Positions 26,501 through 35,584 are shown, counted from the stretch's first letter. The stretch: 64,000 bases of DNA from Novosphingobium sp. FKTRR1 (GCF_020404405.1 NZ_JAIZDA010000006.1:124001-188000), one strand, 5' to 3'. The notes: generated by a model not told the origin, from the letters alone. A program made the numbers and translations.

Positions 26501-27913
26501 TCAACTCTCGCCAAAGCTGAACGGTTGCGCGGCGCGACGGAAATCGTCGGGCAGGACATCGCGGCCAAGCGGCGGTTCGGCGCGGGCGGTGCAGTCCGCG
26601 CGCTGGCACAGGCGGCAGGTCAGCCCGATCGGGGTGGGTGCGGGCGGCGCGCTGCCTTGCGCGGTCTGGGCATAGACCAGCTTGGGCGCGTGCTCGGCCG
26701 CGCAGGCGATCGCGATCGCGCGCAAGCTGGCGGGCTTGCCAAAGCCGCCGCCGCCCGAGGTGACGGTGCGTGCGATCGAGAAGAAGCGCTGTCCATCGGG
26801 CAGTTCCAGCCACTGGGTCAGCACTTCTCCGGGGCGGCGGAAGGCATCGTGCAGGCTCCACAGCGGGCAGCCCCCACCGTGCGCGGCAAAGGGGAAGCCC
26901 GCGCCGTCCAGCCGTTTGGACACATTGCCCGCCGCGTCCACCCGGATGAAGAAGAACGGCACCCGCTCCTGCCCCGGCTTGCCCAGCGTGGTCAGACGGT
27001 GCGCCACTTGTTCAAAGCCGACGCCGAATTGCCCGGCCAGCGCCTCGACATCATAGGCGTGCGCATCGACCGCGCGGGCAAAGCGCTCATAAGGCATGAC
27101 CAGTGCTGCCGCGCCATAGCTCGCCAGCGCGCGCCGGACGAGTTGCGCGGCTGTCGGGCTGGCAAAGCTTTCCCCGCGCACCAGCGTGGCGATTTCGGTG
27201 CGCAGTCCGGTATACGCGATGTGCAGGGCGATCTGCCAGTCGCGCGCGGACGGCGATAGCGTTTCGTCGAGCAGCAGTTGCTCGCCGTGGCGATCATAGC
27301 GGCGGATGGCGCCCATCATCACTTCGGCGGGCAGGCGGCGCACGCGCGTGCCTTGCTGGCGGACCCATTCGGCGCTGCCGCCCGCCTTGTCGACTTCGCC
27401 CGCCAGCGATTCGGCGCGCGAATCGAGCGTGGGGAAATAGTTGCGGCGTGCGCTCAGAAACGCGCGCGCCTCGCCCACCGGATCGGCGGCGCGGTCGGTG
27501 CCAGCCCCGGCGCGCAGGCCTGCCAGCGCCTGCTGTTCGCGCGCATAGGCGCCGTGCAGGCGCAGCATCGCCTCGGCCATGCCGGGAAAGCTTGTGGCGA
27601 TATCGGCCACTTCAAGCGCGGGCAGATCGATTTCGGCGAACAGCGGATCGCGCAGCACTTCGGCAAGGCGCCGGGCGTAATCGTCGCGATCCTCGGCGGC
27701 GAGGTCGGTCACGTCGAGGCGGTAGGAGCGGGCAAGGCGCAGCAGCAAGTCGGCGGTGAGAGGGCGCTGGTTGCGCTCGATCAGCGCGATGTAGCTGGGC
27801 GAAATGCCAAGGTCTTCGGCCATGGCGCCCTGGGTCAGCCCCAGTTCGCGGCGCAAGCGCTTGATCCGCGGACCAAGATAGAGCGGGCGGGAAACGGCGT
27901 TTTCGCGGACCAT
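26501..27913 (-). CDS. XRE-type short-chain acyl-CoA/acetate metabolism regulator (ScfR/RamB-like)
   Basis: A 470-residue transcription factor. Residues 14-70 form an XRE helix-turn-helix (RIKRLRRELGLTQGAMAEDL, ISPSYIALIERNQRPL). The middle is an IrrE-peptidase-like (DUF955) domain whose HExxH is degenerate (LHIAYTG). The C-terminal DUF2083-type domain ends with the conserved cysteines TCRLCQRADC. Proteins of this build (RamB, MccR, ScfR) sense acyl-CoA state and control glyoxylate or propionate genes. The gene is divergent from isocitrate lyase, the usual target, across a perfect palindrome. Confidence 0.9.
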   Translation of the reverse strand: MVRENAVSRPLYLGPRIKRLRRELGLTQGAMAEDLGISPSYIALIERNQRPLTADLLLRLARSYRLDVTDLAAEDRDDYARRLAEVLRDPLFAEIDLPALEVADIATSFPGMAEAMLRLHGAYAREQQALAGLRAGAGTDRAADPVGEARAFLSARRNYFPTLDSRAESLAGEVDKAGGSAEWVRQQGTRVRRLPAEVMMGAIRRYDRHGEQLLLDETLSPSARDWQIALHIAYTGLRTEIATLVRGESFASPTAAQLVRRALASYGAAALVMPYERFARAVDAHAYDVEALAGQFGVGFEQVAHRLTTLGKPGQERVPFFFIRVDAAGNVSKRLDGAGFPFAAHGGGCPLWSLHDAFRRPGEVLTQWLELPDGQRFFSIARTVTSGGGGFGKPASLRAIAIACAAEHAPKLVYAQTAQGSAPPAPTPIGLTCRLCQRADCTARAEPPLGRDVLPDDFRRAAQPFSFGES

Positions 27914-27949
27914 GGTTAAGCAAATCCTGCGGTGTGTGAAGCCTGTACA

Positions 27950-27974
27950 ACTTTACAAGCAAATTCTGTAAAGT
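27950..27974. promoter_or_regulatory. Operator palindrome between regulator and isocitrate lyase genes
   Basis: ACTTTACA (27950-27957), nine bases, TGTAAAGT (27967-27974): a perfect 8-bp inverted repeat. It abuts the aceA -35 element. Read on the minus strand, its TTTACA (27972-27967) could be the regulator's own -35, with TGTACA (27949-27944) as -10 at 17 bases. Confidence 0.6.
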
Positions 27975-28003
27975 TTGACAACAAGACTTCGCAAGGCATT
28001 ACG
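27975..28003 (+). promoter_or_regulatory. aceA promoter candidate
   Basis: A consensus TTGACA at 27975-27980 is followed after 17 bases by ATTACG (27998-28003), a weak -10. The palindrome directly upstream ends at 27974, suggesting activation or repression by the divergent regulator. The leader to the ATG is about 75 bases. Confidence 0.5.
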
Positions 28004-28084
28004 CGGCCCGGCGTTCCGCTCTAGGCCGAATTCACACCGCAGCCGCCGGCCGCAAGACACATGCAGCGTGAAGGACGTTACGCC

Positions 28085-29683
28085 ATGACCTACCAGCAGA
28101 AGATCGCCGAGGCCGACCAGGCCATCGCTCCCTTCCAGCAGACCTGGGACGGCATCGCCGCCGAATCGGTCGCGCGCATGCGTCTGCAGAACCGCTTTCA
28201 CACCGGGCTCGATATCGCGAAGTATACCGCCGCGATCATGCGCCGCGACATGGCCGCATATGATGCCGATCCGGCCAACTACACCCAGTCGCTGGGTTGC
28301 TGGCACGGCTTCATCGGGCAGCAGAAGCTGATCTCGATCAAGAAGCACTTCGGCACCACCAAGGGCCGTTACCTGTACCTGTCGGGCTGGATGGTTGCCG
28401 CGCTGCGCAGCGACTTCGGCCCGCTGCCCGACCAGTCGATGCACGAAAAGACCAGCGTTCCCGCGCTGATCGAGGAACTCTACACCTTCCTCAAGCAGGC
28501 TGATGCCCGCGAACTGGGCGGCCTGTTCCGCGATCTCGATGCGGCGCGCAAGGCTGGCGATCAGGTCAAGTCGGCCAAGATCCAGCACACCATCGACAAT
28601 TACGAAACCCACGTCGTGCCGATCATCGCGGATATCGACGCCGGTTTCGGCAATGCCGAAGCGACCTACCTTCTCGCCAAGAAGTTCATCGAAGCGGGCG
28701 CCTGCTGCATCCAGATCGAAAACCAGGTCTCGGACGAAAAGCAGTGCGGCCACCAGGACGGCAAGGTTACCGTCCCGCATGAAGACTTCATCGCCAAGAT
28801 CCGTGCGGTTCGTTACGCCTTCCTCGAACTCGGCGTCGATGACGGCGTGATCGTGGCGCGCACCGACTCGCTGGGTGCCGGGCTGACCAAGCAGATCGCC
28901 TTCGTCAAGGAACCGGGCGATATCGCCGACCAGTACAACAGCTACCTCGACGTCGAGGAAGTCGACCTGACGCAGATCGGCCACGGCGACGTGATCATCA
29001 GCCGCGACGGCAAGCTGTTGAAGCCCAAGCGCCTGCCGTCCAACTTGTTCCAGTTCCGCGCCGGAACGGGCGAGGACCGCTGTGTGCTCGACTGCATCCA
29101 CGCGCTGCAGAACGGGGCGGACCTGCTGTGGATCGAAACCGAAAAGCCGCACATCGGCCAGATCGGCGGCATGGTGAACCGCATCCGCGAAGTCATCCCG
29201 AACGCCAAGCTGGTCTACAACAACTCGCCCAGCTTCAACTGGACGCTGAACTTCCGCCAGCAGGTGTTCGATGCCTATGTCGCCGAAGGCAAGGACGTGT
29301 CGGCCTATGACCGCGCCCGTCTGATGAGCGTGGACTATGACGCCAGCGAACTGGCGATCGAGGCTGACGAGCGCATCCGCACCTTCCAGCGCGATGCAGC
29401 GGCGCAGGCTGGCATCTTCCACCACCTGATCACGTTGCCGACTTATCACACGGCTGCGCTCAGCACCGACAACCTCGCCAAGGAGTACTTCGGCGAACAG
29501 GGCATGCTGGGCTACGTCAAGGGCGTGCAGCGTCAGGAAATCCGGCAGGGCATCGCCTGCGTCCGCCACCAGAACATGGCCGGGTCGGACATCGGCGACG
29601 ATCACAAGGAATACTTCGCCGGTGAAGCCGCGCTCAAGGCGGGCGGCGCTCACAACACGATGAATCAGTTTGCCGCAGCCTGA
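28085..29683 (+). CDS. aceA: Isocitrate lyase (long form)
   Basis: Splits isocitrate into glyoxylate and succinate, needed for growth on acetate and fatty acids. It has 532 residues, the long form found in Pseudomonas aeruginosa rather than the 430-residue E. coli type. The catalytic loop is KQCGHQDGKV with C221 in place of the KKCGH form. IADIDAGFGNAEATYLL and YNNSPSFNW are family signatures. The ATG at 28085 has AAGGA upstream; an ATG 24 bases earlier lacks one. It fits the fatty-acid degradation genes elsewhere in the window. Confidence 0.96.
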   Translation: MTYQQKIAEADQAIAPFQQTWDGIAAESVARMRLQNRFHTGLDIAKYTAAIMRRDMAAYDADPANYTQSLGCWHGFIGQQKLISIKKHFGTTKGRYLYLSGWMVAALRSDFGPLPDQSMHEKTSVPALIEELYTFLKQADARELGGLFRDLDAARKAGDQVKSAKIQHTIDNYETHVVPIIADIDAGFGNAEATYLLAKKFIEAGACCIQIENQVSDEKQCGHQDGKVTVPHEDFIAKIRAVRYAFLELGVDDGVIVARTDSLGAGLTKQIAFVKEPGDIADQYNSYLDVEEVDLTQIGHGDVIISRDGKLLKPKRLPSNLFQFRAGTGEDRCVLDCIHALQNGADLLWIETEKPHIGQIGGMVNRIREVIPNAKLVYNNSPSFNWTLNFRQQVFDAYVAEGKDVSAYDRARLMSVDYDASELAIEADERIRTFQRDAAAQAGIFHHLITLPTYHTAALSTDNLAKEYFGEQGMLGYVKGVQRQEIRQGIACVRHQNMAGSDIGDDHKEYFAGEAALKAGGAHNTMNQFAAA

Positions 29684-29782
29684 TCTGCGACAGGGGACGC
29701 GGCCTGCAAACTGAACCTGCTGGCCGCCCCCACTACCCATTCGCGGCATCACGCCACGAAGGACCGAAGAAGGAGAATGACC

Positions 29783-29941
29783 ATGGCTGAACCGGCACGC
29801 GCCCGCGCGGTCCTCTCGACCGAGGACTTCAAGCTGATCCGTGAAGCGGTACTGTTCTATCTCAAGGCGCACGAGGATGAGCCGGAATCGGTGAAATTCT
29901 CGCACCTTTACCACCGGCTTGGGAGCGCGATGGGCCGCTGA
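29783..29941 (+). CDS. Small conserved-looking protein downstream of isocitrate lyase
   Basis: A 52-residue ORF: it starts MAEPARARAVLSTEDFKLIR and ends FSHLYHRLGSAMGR. It is charged, soluble and predicted helical, with no signal or Cys. GGAG lies seven bases before the ATG at 29783 (another ATG at 29777 is too close to it). The position between aceA and a terminator suggests cotranscription. I recognise no function. Confidence 0.7.
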   Translation: MAEPARARAVLSTEDFKLIREAVLFYLKAHEDEPESVKFSHLYHRLGSAMGR

Positions 29942-29987
29942 ACCGGCCTATCGCCAACCCTATCGGGACTTTCCTGGGGAGGAAAGC

Positions 29988-30021
29988 GGCCCGCGGCGCT
30001 CACCGGCGTCGCGGGCCTTTT
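29988..30021 (+). terminator. Rho-independent terminator after the aceA unit
   Basis: GGCCCGCG (29988-29995) pairs with CGCGGGCC (30010-30017), followed by TTTT. AAAG upstream of the stem can pair with part of the T-run. It ends the aceA transcript and faces the end of the convergent DUF885 gene. Confidence 0.8.
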
Positions 30022-30061
30022 CCGTTTTGCAGCACCGAGCGGCTGCGAAGTTGTCGCGGTA

Positions 30062-31903
30062 TCAGCGCCTTGCGGCAATCCACGCATCGACCTTGGTTTC
30101 AAGGATGGACAAGGGCAGCGAGCCCGATCCGATCAGCAGATCGTGGAACGAGCGGATATCGAACTTTCCGCCGAGTTCGTGTTCAGCCTTGTGGCGCAGC
30201 TCCATGATCTTGAGCATGCCGATCTTGTACCCCGTCGCCTGTCCCGGCAGCGTTATGTAGCGGCGGACTTCCGAACGTGCCTGATCGGGCGTCGCCCGGC
30301 CGCTGGCGATCATGTAGGCGACAGCCTTGTCCTCGTCCCAGCCCAGCGAATGGATGCCGGTATCGACCACCAAGCGTGCTGCGCGGAACACTTCGGCCTC
30401 CAAACGCATGAAGTCGCTCGCGCGGTCGGGATAGGCGCCCATTTCCTTGCACAGCGCTTCGGCATAAAGGCCCCAGCCTTCGCCAAACGCGACATAGCGC
30501 GTGGCCTGACGGAAGCGCGGCCCCGATGTCTGACCGATCTGGATATCACCCTGCATGACGTGGCCGGGCACGCCTTCGTGGCACATCAGATCGACGATCG
30601 CATCGGTCGACGGATCGCTCGTCTGACCTTGCAGGTGAACATAGACGCGCCCCGGCCGTGCGCCGTCAGCGCTGGGGCCAGCGGCATGGGCAGCTCCGCC
30701 CGCCACTTCGCTGAACGACGGCTCGCGGATCACTTCCATCGCGCGCGTCGGCAGGGTTCCGAAGAACTTGGGCAGCAAGGTTCGGTTGTGCGCTATCGTG
30801 GCGTTGGCCTTTTGCAGGTATTCGGCGCGTAGCGCATCGGTCCACGGCTGCGGCGGGTCGCGCCTCTCGCGGTCAGCATAATAGGCGATGCGGTCCTTGA
30901 ACCCGGCCTCTTGCGCCAGCTTGTCCTGCTCGGCTTCGATCCTCTTCACTTCGTCCAGCCCGATCTGGTGGATCTGCGCGGCGGTAAGGTCGGTCGTCGT
31001 GTTGAGCTTGAGCGCTGCTGCGTACCAGTCCGCCCCGCCAGGCAGCGAGATCGCACCGACCCGGCCACTTGGCGCGGTCGGCAGTTCCCCTTGCGCCCAG
31101 GCGATCACCCGCTGGTAGGCCGGTTGGATCGACAGCAGCGCGGTCCGCGTATCGGCCAGCAATGTATCGGCCTGTTCCGCGGAGATCTTGCCCGCAGTCT
31201 GCAGCTTGTGGACTTTGGCCTGCGCATCGGCCCAGAGCGGCGAATCCTTGCCCGCGTCGAACGGAGCGCCGGTGATGATTGCCTGGCTGCCCGCGATCAC
31301 CCGCTCGATCTGAAAGCGGGGCGCGTGCACGCCCTTAGCGTCGGCGACGCGGCTTTGCCCGATCGCCTCGTCCAGCACCGCCGGAATGGCCCGCAGCCGC
31401 GCCGCATAAGCGCGCATGTCGTCGGCATCCTTGACCGTGTGGGTGTTGATCAGGAAATCGGGCAGGCGCGAATGGACCGAATAGAGGAAGGAATAGAACG
31501 GCGGCGCATAGCCGCGATTGCGATAGGACAACTCGGCGCGATCGAGTTCCAGTGCCCAGATGTCATAGTTGGTCTGCGCCTCGGGCGTCAGTTTCGCCCG
31601 GTCGAACTGCGCCTTCATCCGCGCAACACTGGCGCGCCGCCATTCGAGCTGACGCAATGCGGCAGCATCGCTGATGTCGTCGAGCCGATCCTCTCCGGCC
31701 TTGTCGCCAAGATAAGTGGCGAGCTGCGGTTGCAGGCGCAGTTGCTCGGCAAACTGCGTGTCGAGGAAGGCATAGAGCCGCGCCGTCTCATTGTCTGTCT
31801 GAGCGGTTGGTGTTTGGGCAAGAGCGGGCGCAGGAGCAAAAGCTGCCGTCGTTGCCGACAGGAGCAAGGCCGCAGCGAACCGGCGTGACAAGCGTTCAGA
31901 CAA
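30062..31903 (-). CDS. DUF885 exported metalloprotein
   Basis: A 613-residue protein with signal peptide RFAAALLLSATTAAFAPAPA, cut near ALAQ. The DUF885 signature LMCHEGVPGHVMQG holds HExxxGH, a likely zinc site of a peptidase-like fold; FGEGWGLYAE supplies a downstream Glu. The start is a TTG at 31903 with GGAG nine bases upstream. The frame is open for another 330 bases, but that part lacks protein character. Probably a periplasmic or secreted peptidase; substrate unknown. Confidence 0.9.
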   Translation of the reverse strand: MSERLSRRFAAALLLSATTAAFAPAPALAQTPTAQTDNETARLYAFLDTQFAEQLRLQPQLATYLGDKAGEDRLDDISDAAALRQLEWRRASVARMKAQFDRAKLTPEAQTNYDIWALELDRAELSYRNRGYAPPFYSFLYSVHSRLPDFLINTHTVKDADDMRAYAARLRAIPAVLDEAIGQSRVADAKGVHAPRFQIERVIAGSQAIITGAPFDAGKDSPLWADAQAKVHKLQTAGKISAEQADTLLADTRTALLSIQPAYQRVIAWAQGELPTAPSGRVGAISLPGGADWYAAALKLNTTTDLTAAQIHQIGLDEVKRIEAEQDKLAQEAGFKDRIAYYADRERRDPPQPWTDALRAEYLQKANATIAHNRTLLPKFFGTLPTRAMEVIREPSFSEVAGGAAHAAGPSADGARPGRVYVHLQGQTSDPSTDAIVDLMCHEGVPGHVMQGDIQIGQTSGPRFRQATRYVAFGEGWGLYAEALCKEMGAYPDRASDFMRLEAEVFRAARLVVDTGIHSLGWDEDKAVAYMIASGRATPDQARSEVRRYITLPGQATGYKIGMLKIMELRHKAEHELGGKFDIRSFHDLLIGSGSLPLSILETKVDAWIAARR

Positions 31904-32216
31904 GATTGTTTTCTCCAATTTTTCAGGGTTGTTAGCGGCCCGTTCAGTCTGCGCCAACAGCCGTTTGCCCCATTGCCGCACTACGAACCCGCACCGCCCG
32001 ATCATCAAGCAAAACTTTGCGGGGTTCGAGTTTTTCTGAAAGGACAATTGCCAACCAAATTGGTAGAGAAGGGGCGTCGGGCGGAAGTTCCCTCTCCCGC
32101 TTCCGCCCGACCGCGGCTTTTGATCGATGCCAGCTTGCTCCGCGTAACCAACGGCTAAAGCGCACGCAATCCGGGCGTCCTCGCCAGATTCGTGTTCCGG
32201 CAAAGGAGGTACGAAG
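31904..32216. other. Non-coding gap upstream of the DUF885 gene
   Basis: 313 bases with no convincing gene. It must hold the DUF885 promoter and that of the small ORF at 32217. The only structure I see is the 11-base palindrome ACCAAATTGGT (32054-32064). Its T-rich stretch near 32025-32040 is unlike the coding sequence around it. Confidence 0.6.
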
Positions 32217-32381
32217 ATGTCCAGGACTGCCAACCGTCGTTACACGCCCGCCAATGTCCACTTGCCGCGCATTCCCGCGCCCGGTCGCCTGCCGCACCCC
32301 TCCTGGCGGCTGGCTGGTGCGGCAGGCGATGCCGAAACGCCACTTTCCGCCGACGATTTCTGGAAGCGCCTTGGCCTTTAA
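32217..32381 (+). CDS. Small basic protein with strong ribosome-binding site
   Basis: A 54-residue ORF starting MSRTANRRYTPANVHLPRIP and ending DDFWKRLGL. It is preceded by AAAGGAGGT (32202-32210), the best Shine-Dalgarno in the window, at a six-base spacing. It is Arg/Pro-rich in the first half and acidic then basic at the end. It has no signal peptide. The amidotransferase gene starts 40 bases downstream, so it may lead that transcript. Function unknown. Confidence 0.65.
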   Translation: MSRTANRRYTPANVHLPRIPAPGRLPHPSWRLAGAAGDAETPLSADDFWKRLGL

Positions 32382-32421
32382 AGGTGTTTTCCTGCAGCAG
32401 TGAATTGACCACGATAGCACC

Positions 32422-33114
32422 ATGAAGTCCGCCCTGATCATCCGCCATGTGCCCTATGAAGGGGTCGCCGGGTACCGTGAGCCGATCGAGGCTGCGGGCT
32501 ATCAGGTCGATCGGATCGATGTGTCGGACCCCGGTTTCGGGTGCATCGATCTGCGTGAGCCCGACTTGCTGATCATGATGGGTGGCCCGATGGGGGTCTA
32601 TGAAACCGACCGGCACCCGTGGATCGCCTGCCAGATGCGGCGCCTCGCGCTGCGCCTTGAAGCCGACCGGCCGACGCTGGGGGTATGCTTCGGCGCGCAG
32701 ATGGTGGCGGCAGCCTTGGGCGCGCGGGTCTTTCCGGGTGGGGCCAAGGAAGTCGGCTTTCATCCGGTAACGGTGCACGATACGCAGGGGCCGTTGCGCC
32801 ATGTCGCCGATACGCCGGTGCTGCACTGGCATGGCGATACGTTCACTCTGCCGCATAACGTCGAACTTTTGGCATCGAGCCATGTCTACGATCATCAGGC
32901 ATTTCGTCGGGGGGCCAATCTGCTGGCGCTTCAGTTCCATGCCGAAATGGGTGAGGATCCGCGCTTTGACGCATGGATCGAACAGTCACCCGATGATGTC
33001 GAGGCGGCAGGGCACACCCCCGATTCGCTGCGTGAAGCCCATGCGGCGCACGGTGCCCGCGCCGCTGCTGCGGGCCGCGCGATGATTGCGGAGTGGCTGC
33101 AGGGGCTCGATTAA
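32422..33114 (+). CDS. Class I glutamine amidotransferase-like protein
   Basis: A 230-residue GATase1-domain protein of the GMP-synthase-like/YfeJ type. The nucleophile lies in LGVCFGAQMVAAALG and the catalytic His in LLALQFHAEM, so the triad looks intact. MMGGPMGVYETDRHPWI is typical of this group. No synthase partner is nearby; a gamma-glutamyl hydrolase role is possible. Its TAA stop overlaps that of the convergent aminotransferase gene in the shared TTAA. Confidence 0.9.
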   Translation: MKSALIIRHVPYEGVAGYREPIEAAGYQVDRIDVSDPGFGCIDLREPDLLIMMGGPMGVYETDRHPWIACQMRRLALRLEADRPTLGVCFGAQMVAAALGARVFPGGAKEVGFHPVTVHDTQGPLRHVADTPVLHWHGDTFTLPHNVELLASSHVYDHQAFRRGANLLALQFHAEMGEDPRFDAWIEQSPDDVEAAGHTPDSLREAHAAHGARAAAAGRAMIAEWLQGLD

Positions 33115-34271
33115 AGCTCTGAGCGCCAGCGCGTGATGCGCTCGACCGCATCATTCAGCATGGCGGCGGGCTTGCAGTGGCACAACCGCAGGATATGGCG
33201 CGGCGCGGCCGGCCCTTCCCACAAGGCGGACAGCGGGATCGAGGCGACGCTTGCCTCGCGCACCAGCCGGTCGGCAAAAGTCGCATCGTCGATCGCGATG
33301 CCGCTAGCGGCCAGATCGATGCAGGTGAACCACGTCGCCAAGCCCGGCAGGACGGCAAGTCCGGCGCGGGCAAGTCCTTGGTTGAGTATGGCGCGCGTAG
33401 CCGCCCAATCATCGCGCAAACCTTGCACCAGTCCGTCGTCGGCCAGCGCCTCTGCCACCGCGTATTGCAGCATCGGCGGGGTGGTGAAGGTCAGGAACTG
33501 GTGCGCCTTGGCCGTCACCGCCGCCAGTTCGGGGGCGGCGACCATCCAGCCAACCTTCCATCCCGTAGCGCCAAAGATCTTGCCCGCAGAGCCGATCTTG
33601 ATCGTGCGCCCAGCCATGCCGGGTTCGGCCAGCAGCGAGCGGTGCGGCTGGCCGTCGAAACGGACTTGCTCCCAAACCTCGTCGCAAATGGCGATCAGGT
33701 CGTGCGCTTGCGCGATCTGCGCCAGCAGCGCCAGTTCGGTGGCTGAGGCGACGGTGCCGGTCGGGTTGAGCGGATCGTTGAACACCAGCGCGCGGGTGCG
33801 CGGTGTGATCGCGGCCTCGATCGCGGTGCGTTCCAACTGCCAATGCGGCGGGCGCAAGTTGACGAACACCGGCACGCCGCCAGCCCGCCGAACCAGCGGT
33901 GCATAGGCATCGTAGGCGGGTTGGAACAGCAGCACCTCGTCACCCGCTGATACTACCGCAAGGATGGCGGCGGCCACCGCTTCGGTTGCGCCCGAGGTCA
34001 CGATCACGTGGTCGCGGGTGAGTTCAAGGCCTTGCGTGCGGGCATAGAATGCGGAGACCGCGTCGCGCAGTTCGGGCACGCCAGCCATCGGCGGGTATTG
34101 TTGCGAGCGTTCGGCCATCGCGCGCGCCACCGCTGCGGTTAGCGCAAAGGGCGGCGGAGCATCGGGAAAACCTTGGCCCAGATTGATCGCGCCACTTGCG
34201 CGCGCCAGCCCCGACATATGTTCGAAGATCGTGGTCGGAAGGGCGGTGTAAACGGGGTTGAGCGCAGCCAT
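33111..34271 (-). CDS. Class I/II PLP aminotransferase
   Basis: A 386-residue fold-type I aminotransferase. INLGQGFPDAPPP and QYPPMAGVPELRDAV are N-terminal signatures. NDPLNPTGTVAS and DEVWEQVRFDG follow, then the PLP lysine in IKIGSAGKIFGATGWKVGW. The order resembles methionine, kynurenine or aspartate-type aminotransferases (YbdL/KAT group). In most relatives NPxNPTG precedes the active Lys as here. Substrate undetermined. Confidence 0.9.
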   Translation of the reverse strand: MAALNPVYTALPTTIFEHMSGLARASGAINLGQGFPDAPPPFALTAAVARAMAERSQQYPPMAGVPELRDAVSAFYARTQGLELTRDHVIVTSGATEAVAAAILAVVSAGDEVLLFQPAYDAYAPLVRRAGGVPVFVNLRPPHWQLERTAIEAAITPRTRALVFNDPLNPTGTVASATELALLAQIAQAHDLIAICDEVWEQVRFDGQPHRSLLAEPGMAGRTIKIGSAGKIFGATGWKVGWMVAAPELAAVTAKAHQFLTFTTPPMLQYAVAEALADDGLVQGLRDDWAATRAILNQGLARAGLAVLPGLATWFTCIDLAASGIAIDDATFADRLVREASVASIPLSALWEGPAAPRHILRLCHCKPAAMLNDAVERITRWRSEL

Positions 34272-34321
34272 CAGCCATGTCTAACCCGTTGGGCTGCGAC
34301 GGGAAAGGTGGGACCGCGCGA

Positions 34322-35584
34322 TCATTTGACGACAACGCCACCTTTCATCACCAGCGATACCGTGCGCAGCGCCGCCACATCGCGTGTCGGGTCGCCCGGC
34401 GTGGCGATCAGGTCAGCCAGCAGGCCTGCGCGGATGGCGCCCAGTTTGTCGGACAGGCGGAAGTGATGGGCGTTGCCCGAAGTCGCCGCGATCAGGACTT
34501 GCGCAGGCGCCATGCCGGCCGCCTGCATCAGCTCCATTTCGCGGACATTGGTGCCGTGCGCATAGACGCCGACATCGCCGCCCATGCAGATCGGTGTACC
34601 GGCTGCCAGCGCCAACCGGAACGCACGAACGCTTTCCTCGACCATCGCCGGGGCCGGGGTGCTGCCATTCCAGCCGCGATAGCGCGCGATGGCGTCGCCT
34701 GCGGCAAGCGTGGGGCAGAACGCGATACTCTTGTCCTTCATCGCGCGGAACAAGGCAGGCGTGCCTTCGTCGCCGTGTTCGATCGTGTCGACGCCCGCCG
34801 CGATCGCGCGGGCCATACCTTCGGCGGTGGTGGCGTGGACGGCGACCGGGCGCCCGGCATCGTGCGCGGCGGCGGTGGCGGCGGCTAGTTCCGCGGCGGT
34901 GAACGTGGCGCGGGTCGGCTCACCGGGCTGGTAGTGGTAATCGGCATAGAGCTTGATCACGTCGGCCCCGGCGGCGATTTGTAGGCGCACCGCGCTGACC
35001 ACGCCATCGCTGCCGCTGGCCTCCTGCGCGCCCTGCGGCACCGTCACGCCGGGTTCGAACCCCTTCGGACCGTAGGCGCCGAGCGCCACGATCGCGCGGG
35101 TCGCGACCAGCAGGCGCGGTCCGGGCACGATCCCTTGCGCTATCGCCTGACGCAAGCCGACATCGGCAAAGCCCGCCCCCTCGGTGCCCAGGTCGCGCTC
35201 GGTGGTGAAGCCTGCCAGCAAGGTCGCGCGCGCCTGTGCGACTGCGCGCGCGGTGCGTAGCGCCAGCGCTTCATGGAGCACTTGGGTGTCCCATGGCACT
35301 TCGTTGTAGGGGTGCAGGAACAAGTGCCCATGTCCTTCGATCAGGCCGGGCAACAGCGTTTGCCCGGGCAAGTCGATGACCCTGGCATCGGCTGGAGCCT
35401 TGAGGTCAGGGCCGACCGCGATGATCTTTTCGCCATCGACCAGCACCTGCCAGCCTTGATGCGGCGCGGGATCGGTGCCGTCGAACACTTGCGCAGGGCG
35501 CAGCAGGATCGGCGCGGCGTGCACGGGACCAGCCCAAGCGGCAGCACATGCCAGCAACAGCGCGCGGATCGGATAGGGGATCAT
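34322..35584 (-). CDS. Exported amidohydrolase (imidazolonepropionase-like)
   Basis: A 420-residue metal-dependent hydrolase with a signal peptide (LLLACAAAWAGPVHA). Metal ligands of the amidohydrolase superfamily: LIEGHGHLFLH (HxH), a likely carboxylated Lys in DVIKLYADYHY, VHATTAEG, DTIEHGDEG and MGGDVGVYAHG. It resembles periplasmic Xaa-Pro dipeptidase-like or prolidase-like amidohydrolases. It starts 99 bases from the MarR gene end, same strand. Substrate unknown. Confidence 0.9.
   Translation of the reverse strand: MIPYPIRALLLACAAAWAGPVHAAPILLRPAQVFDGTDPAPHQGWQVLVDGEKIIAVGPDLKAPADARVIDLPGQTLLPGLIEGHGHLFLHPYNEVPWDTQVLHEALALRTARAVAQARATLLAGFTTERDLGTEGAGFADVGLRQAIAQGIVPGPRLLVATRAIVALGAYGPKGFEPGVTVPQGAQEASGSDGVVSAVRLQIAAGADVIKLYADYHYQPGEPTRATFTAAELAAATAAAHDAGRPVAVHATTAEGMARAIAAGVDTIEHGDEGTPALFRAMKDKSIAFCPTLAAGDAIARYRGWNGSTPAPAMVEESVRAFRLALAAGTPICMGGDVGVYAHGTNVREMELMQAAGMAPAQVLIAATSGNAHHFRLSDKLGAIRAGLLADLIATPGDPTRDVAALRTVSLVMKGGVVVK

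Noticed and set aside
27953..29914. A minus-strand open frame of about 650 codons opposite aceA
   Set aside because: Antisense to isocitrate lyase, and it would swallow the aceA promoter and operator. No domain is visible.
31904..32233. In-frame extension upstream of the DUF885 gene
   Set aside because: The signal peptide and Shine-Dalgarno place the start at TTG 31903. The extension lacks protein-like composition and overlaps the small ORF at 32217.
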